Of a stretch of 56,089 nucleotides of DNA, positions 52,194 to 56,089 are shown one piece after another. The DNA is taken from assembly GCA_022824185.1 (NCBI GenBank), contig JAJEAU010000009.1:1-56089 (forward strand), written 5' to 3'. Under the pieces are notes generated by a model. That model was not told where the DNA came from. It saw only the letters and a list, made by a program, of their open reading frames with translations, and did not search any database. Position numbers and translations under genes: made by a program. Within the stretch, counting starts at the first letter, position 1, and each line of letters starts with the position of its first letter. This DNA comes from Dehalococcoidia bacterium (GTDB lineage: Bacteria; Chloroflexota; Dehalococcoidia; Lucifugimonadales; Lucifugimonadaceae).

Positions 52194-55100
52194 ATGACCA
52201 CCATGCAAGAAAACGATTCAAGACTGATTGACCTGGCGCAAAAAGTGATCGACCCGCAGGCGACCGGCGAAGATGAAATTAAGTTGGCGATCATTAACTT
52301 GGTACGCGAGATGGGTTTCACGGCGCGTTCGCAGTCTACACAAAGCGGACAGGCCGACATCTATCTTCCAGATAACAACCTAGTCATCGAAACGAAAGAT
52401 CGCGGGAAAGTTAATCCTTCGGGATCTGGCAGCTTGGAGGATGAAACCCAGCAAGAACAGCTTGAACGCTACGTTTTCGATTTGCATGCGTCTCGTCGCG
52501 GCCAACTTGGATTCACCGAGAATCGTTATTGGCGGGGACTTTTGACCGACGGGATGGATTGGTACATCTATTTTTGGTTGGAAAATGACCGGCACGAACT
52601 CTATCTGTTGTCGAGCGACACTGAGCGCCCACCGATAACGGATCCCAAATTCCTTGTCGACTGGCTCTCAGATTTCATAGGAGATGCCCCTGAAAAATAC
52701 GAACTGCCTCAAGATTTGGCGAGGGTATTCGCAGGTTCTAGAGACGGATTGAGAAAAATCTATAGAGATTTATCTAATGTCCAAGACACTGTTACGAAGT
52801 TCGAGCTTTGGAAAGACATGATGCGCGGATCCGGTTTCGATGTTGCAGGTAGTGAAGAAGATCTTTTCATCGACCACACGTTTCTCGTGACAGTGTCAGA
52901 AGCCGTAATCGCATCGCTTTCGGAGGACACTACAGATCCATGCGACGTGATGAGTGACGGTTTCGCGAGCTGGCCGCAACGACGTGGACAACACGGACCG
53001 CTACACCATGCTGGCGCAGAATGGGTACGCCGAGTATTTGAGAATGCTGATCTTTACGACTGGCGGAGCAGAGAACGTGACGTGTTGCGGGTGCTCTACC
53101 AAGACATCATCGACAGCCAGCACCGTAAATCGTTCGGCGAGTTCTACACCCCAGACTGGCTTGCGCAGTTGGTGGTCGATGAAGTATTGGACGAAGAATG
53201 GATAGAAAACTCTATCGGTTCCACATTAGCGCGGGAAAATGGTAAGGGTATAGGTGTCCTGGATCCCGCTTGCGGTTCCGGGACATTTTTGTTTCACGCG
53301 GCGCGCAAGCTACTCGAATCCGACGCACTTAAGCGCCAACGTATGTCGCTTGCCGAATCGGGGCGTCTAGTTGCTCAACTAGTTTTTGGTATCGACATTC
53401 ATCCGGTAGCCGTATCGATTGCACGTGCCACCTTAATGCGCGCGTTACCTCCGGGGAGCGTTGATTCACCTGACGAACTGAACGTGTGGCAAGGAGACAG
53501 CCTCATGCTCCGACGCGGGATGGCTCTGGCTTCCCAAGACACATCGTCAATTATCGAGGTTTTGACTCCCAAGCAGACTCCGATCAACGTGCCGATGGCG
53601 TTTGCCGAGTCGCCACGTTTCGCAGTCGATCTGCGGCGTATCGTGGCTACTGCCCATGCTGGCGATGCGATGCCGGCCGGAGTAGGCAGCAGTTTGAGTA
53701 ACGAGGATTTTGAGCGTTTAGAGTCGATGCACCAAACTCTTACGGACGTTTGTAGCGAAGAAGGAAACAGTGTTTGGGCGTGGTACCTAACAAACTACAT
53801 TTCTCCGTACATGCTAACAAGGCGAGGTGTCGACCGCATCATTGCTAATCCGCCGTGGGTGCGCATGAGCAAAATCCAAGTCGTGCAGAGAAAACGGGAC
53901 CTAGAAAAACTGATCGGTGAATTGGAGCTCAGTGCTGGCGGCAGACTAGCCGGCAATTTCGATATAGCTGGTCTATTCATTAGCCGTTGCCGCCAACAGT
54001 TCCTGCGCGGCAAGGGCATTGCGGCTGGTTGGGTATTGAACTGGGCAGCAACGAAGGGGGGAAACTGGGAGCGGGTTCGCGAGGATCAACGGGTTTACAA
54101 CGCTGAGTTTCTTGACCTCTCCAAAGTCAGCAGAGCACCATTCACCGGTGCGAAAGCGTGCGTGTGGATTCAAACGGGCAACTCGAACCGATCTCCGCAG
54201 TTGCGCTCTTTGGTCAACAAGAGCAGATTAAGAATGGAAGAATCCGACGGTCGTCTAGAACTCAAACAAAAAACTACGCTCATAAACCCACGAACGCCTT
54301 ATGCGGCCGAGACGTCTGACTACGCAAAACTCCCAGACCGGTCATTCGCTACTGGTGCATCCCTGCGGCCTCACGTTCTTGTCAAAGTCGCCGACCTCGA
54401 TAACGGGCGCGTGACTACAGCCCGGTCCAAACACCATCCTTGGAAGACCATCTCGCCTCAGACTGGCGAACTGCCTAGGTCATACTTACGGCCAACTGTG
54501 TTTCCTAACGATCTTCTCGTTTTCGGGTTCACCGAAACGGGCCAATCCATAGCGGCGTTAACGCCGCAAGGAGAGGCAGATTTCCACAAAAGTGAAAGTG
54601 GTGAGTTTGACTTCCGGCTTTCTGGCTCGCAGTTCTGGAATAGGCTCAACGAGCTTTACGAACATCACCATGGTGAAGGGCTCACAACTCCAAAGTCGCT
54701 ATGGGAACGGGTTAATCTCCGAAACTCGTTGCTCAAACAATTGGAGAAAAATGAGCTGTACACAGCCAAAATCGCCTACAACAAGGCGGGACAAATCCTC
54801 CGGGCAGCAAGACTACCGAGAGACTTACTAGTCGAGGACAGCATTTACTACATGTACGCACAACCCGATGAGGCGGCCTATTTGTCTGCGGTTTTCAACG
54901 CACCATGCCTACAGATTGCGTTTCAAGACTCCCGCGAGTCGGACCGGCATTTTGACCTCCACCCTGTCCGCAAGGTGCCGATACCGAAGTTCGATATCGA
55001 TATCACCAGCCACCGTGAACTCGTGGGGCTGTGTGAGATCGCGGAATCCACCGCCAAGGAGGTCATCAGTGGGTTGGCGGACAACACAGGTCAGATCAAG

Positions 55101-55232
55101 GCATCAAATGCGATTCGTCAGCAACTAATGAGTGAGGGATTAGCGGACGCCATCGACGACGTGGTGCGGCGTGTGTTGCCATCCCATTCGGTGCATGAAT
55201 ACACCGATGATCTTCCACATCCTTGGGTTTGA
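52194..55232 (+). CDS. Single-chain restriction-modification enzyme, type IIG-like
   Basis: A 1012-residue protein that combines nuclease, methyltransferase and target-recognition parts. The N-terminus has a PD-(D/E)xK-like site, ADIYLPDNNLVIETKD (Asp55, Glu66, Lys68). A helical connector leads to SFGEFYTPDWLA and the N6-adenine methyltransferase motifs LDPACGSGTFLFHAA (about 355-370) and IIANPPWVRM (about 549-558). The last 300 residues, ending near HPVRKVPIPKFDID, look like a target-recognition domain. It should methylate and cut DNA at one site; the site is unknown. Codon use is more AT-ending than in nearby genes, which suggests horizontal gain. No separate specificity or helicase subunit is nearby. 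Confidence 0.85.
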   Translation: MTTMQENDSRLIDLAQKVIDPQATGEDEIKLAIINLVREMGFTARSQSTQSGQADIYLPDNNLVIETKDRGKVNPSGSGSLEDETQQEQLERYVFDLHASRRGQLGFTENRYWRGLLTDGMDWYIYFWLENDRHELYLLSSDTERPPITDPKFLVDWLSDFIGDAPEKYELPQDLARVFAGSRDGLRKIYRDLSNVQDTVTKFELWKDMMRGSGFDVAGSEEDLFIDHTFLVTVSEAVIASLSEDTTDPCDVMSDGFASWPQRRGQHGPLHHAGAEWVRRVFENADLYDWRSRERDVLRVLYQDIIDSQHRKSFGEFYTPDWLAQLVVDEVLDEEWIENSIGSTLARENGKGIGVLDPACGSGTFLFHAARKLLESDALKRQRMSLAESGRLVAQLVFGIDIHPVAVSIARATLMRALPPGSVDSPDELNVWQGDSLMLRRGMALASQDTSSIIEVLTPKQTPINVPMAFAESPRFAVDLRRIVATAHAGDAMPAGVGSSLSNEDFERLESMHQTLTDVCSEEGNSVWAWYLTNYISPYMLTRRGVDRIIANPPWVRMSKIQVVQRKRDLEKLIGELELSAGGRLAGNFDIAGLFISRCRQQFLRGKGIAAGWVLNWAATKGGNWERVREDQRVYNAEFLDLSKVSRAPFTGAKACVWIQTGNSNRSPQLRSLVNKSRLRMEESDGRLELKQKTTLINPRTPYAAETSDYAKLPDRSFATGASLRPHVLVKVADLDNGRVTTARSKHHPWKTISPQTGELPRSYLRPTVFPNDLLVFGFTETGQSIAALTPQGEADFHKSESGEFDFRLSGSQFWNRLNELYEHHHGEGLTTPKSLWERVNLRNSLLKQLEKNELYTAKIAYNKAGQILRAARLPRDLLVEDSIYYMYAQPDEAAYLSAVFNAPCLQIAFQDSRESDRHFDLHPVRKVPIPKFDIDITSHRELVGLCEIAESTAKEVISGLADNTGQIKASNAIRQQLMSEGLADAIDDVVRRVLPSHSVHEYTDDLPHPWV

Positions 55233-55361
55233 TCCTTGCCAAGGGAAGCACGCATCTTAAGCGTCTGAATTAAAACTGCGGCTCGCCCTTCAAGGCGGAG
55301 AACGCGGTAACCACCTACCCAAAACTCCAACTAAATCCCTCACCCACTGACAACGCACACC
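55233..55361. other. Intergenic stretch behind the restriction-modification gene
   Basis: I see no gene, terminator or strong inverted repeat here. Confidence 0.4.
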
Positions 55362-55433
55362 CCCCTTCGCCCCCGGCGCAAGGGGGCGCGCAGACGGCGC
55401 CTCAAGCGCCGTCAAGCGGGGGATGCCGGGGGC
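55362..55433. repeat. Palindromic element related to the nadE insertion
   Basis: CCCCTT and AAGGGG pair around CGCCCCCGGCG, then CGCG, then a perfect 8-bp hairpin GACGGCGC (55393-55400) and GCGCCGTC (55406-55413), then AAGCGGGGGATGCCGG. Block order matches the element in nadE (48571-48622), which lacks the 8-bp hairpin. Confidence 0.6.
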
Positions 55434-55685
55434 GGGCGAGGCCAGCACGACTCCCCCACCGCAACCTCAACATCCAACACACCCCTTCCTAGTTCAAAAA
55501 AACCCAACCCAGCCCAACCCCTCCTAATCCACAACAACAAAATCCCAAAAATCCACCCAATCCCATAAATCCCAGTTCTCACAAATTTCACAAACCAACT
55601 TGACACAGCCACATCGCCTGTTATAAAAAGAACAAGTGAACCAGTTCTGCGGGCCCAACAGCTCGCAACACAGTGCTGCGCAGAC

Positions 55686-56089
55686 GTGTGCAGACCCCCG
55701 ACCCAAACGGTCACAGGGAGAAAGCGTGAGGAAATGAAGGCAACAGTCGACATAAAAGATACGGCAAACAGCCGTATCGAGTCGCGGCGTCTTTGCGTCC
55801 TCTGGTGGCGTCCCTCACCAGATCGGAAGTCTGGTGCAAGACCGCGAGGGTCCGTGCCGAAGCGTGGGAGGCCCAGTTCCCGGAGCGTGACGCATCAGTC
55901 CTGCGTCGCCAATCGAGCCAGCCGACAACTGCTGCTTGCAGTCGTCGAGCCAAGGGCCGGGAGACCGCACGTGGAGCCGACGGACGTCTACTCTTGCCCA
56001 TCACAAGAGCGAGGCTACAGCGCGAGAGGAGCCCGCGAGGGTGAATCGAAGGAAAACGGCGAACTCCGAACGGTGTCCCCAAGCACCGC
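55686..56089 (+). mobile_element. Possible 5' part of a group II intron (cut by window end)
   Basis: From GTGTG at 55686 (consensus intron start GUGYG) to the window end there is no supported protein gene but many stems: GATACGGC with GCCGTATC (about 55758-55778), CTGGTG with CACCAG (about 55801-55820), GTCT with AGAC around GGTGCA (about 55829-55842), CGACaACTGC with GCAGTcGTCG (about 55922-55946) and CTCTTG with CAAGAG (about 55991-56009). The wording GGAAGTCTGGTGCAAGACC and GAAGGAAAACGGCGAAC recalls domains I-III of bacterial group II introns. The length of about 400 bases fits the part before an intron-encoded reverse transcriptase, which would lie beyond the window. Another large structured RNA is possible. 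55434-55685 holds no gene I can support. Confidence 0.45.

Noticed and set aside
52930..53100. Possible double frameshift in the restriction-modification gene, where another frame reads DVDNTDRYTMLAQNGYAEYL
   Set aside because: The main frame continues smoothly through GAEWVRRVFENADLYDWR into the conserved FGEFYTPDWLA, so the frame appears intact.
55795..55870. Cobalamin riboswitch, because of GGAAGTCTGGTGCAAGACC after a hairpin
   Set aside because: The CCCCGCAACTGT core and the downstream CAGGAxACCTGCC block are missing; a group II intron-like region explains the context better.

Overview
The window is chromosomal bacterial DNA of fairly high GC with dense, short-spaced genes. The gene set suggests a free-living, probably marine or soil, member of the Chloroflexota (Dehalococcoidia/SAR202-like). 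This is an inference from a solute-binding lipoprotein with a VEKEV-type repeat linker, Pro/Thr-rich stalk proteins, a GlnR-like orphan regulator beside an actinobacterial GlnA2-like glutamine synthetase, and the ribosomal protein types. No rRNA or marker tree was available to confirm it.

Layout. 1-368 is gene-free and hairpin-rich. 369-4451 (+) carries argF, der, plsY and gpsA; gpsA appears to start at ATT. 4461-8545 (-) is a peptide/nickel-type ABC importer (binding lipoprotein plus two permeases, no ATPases). 8762-13429 (-) holds DUF488, hrcA, dnaJ, prmA and rsmE, a heat-shock/ribosome-modification group without grpE or dnaK. 13521-14165 (+) is a degenerate metallo-beta-lactamase-fold protein, ending at a strong shared terminator. 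14253-17098 (-) encodes two paralogous membrane-anchored proteins with Pro/Thr-rich stalks, directly behind rpsI.

17194-38842 (-) is one long translation block that merges the str, S10, spc and alpha operons and the L13-S9 pair, from rpsL to rpsI. It includes fusA, secY, adk, map, infA, rpmJ, rpoA and truA, but lacks tuf. A good sigma70-type promoter precedes rpsL. Divergent from it, 39104-49555 (+) is a nitrogen cluster: an orphan winged-helix regulator with a degenerate receiver, glutamine synthetase, both glutamate synthase subunits, and glutamine-dependent NAD synthetase. Glutamine made by GlnA feeds GltBD and NadE.

49556-56089 is accessory. It has a tandemly duplicated ~225 bp element, an HtrA-like lipoprotein protease, a cluster of GC-rich palindromic repeats, a small orphan reading frame, a single-chain (type IIG-like) restriction-modification enzyme with different codon use, and a terminal structured region that may be the 5' part of a group II intron cut by the window edge. 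One palindromic repeat appears to have inserted in frame into nadE; a related copy lies near 55.4 kb.
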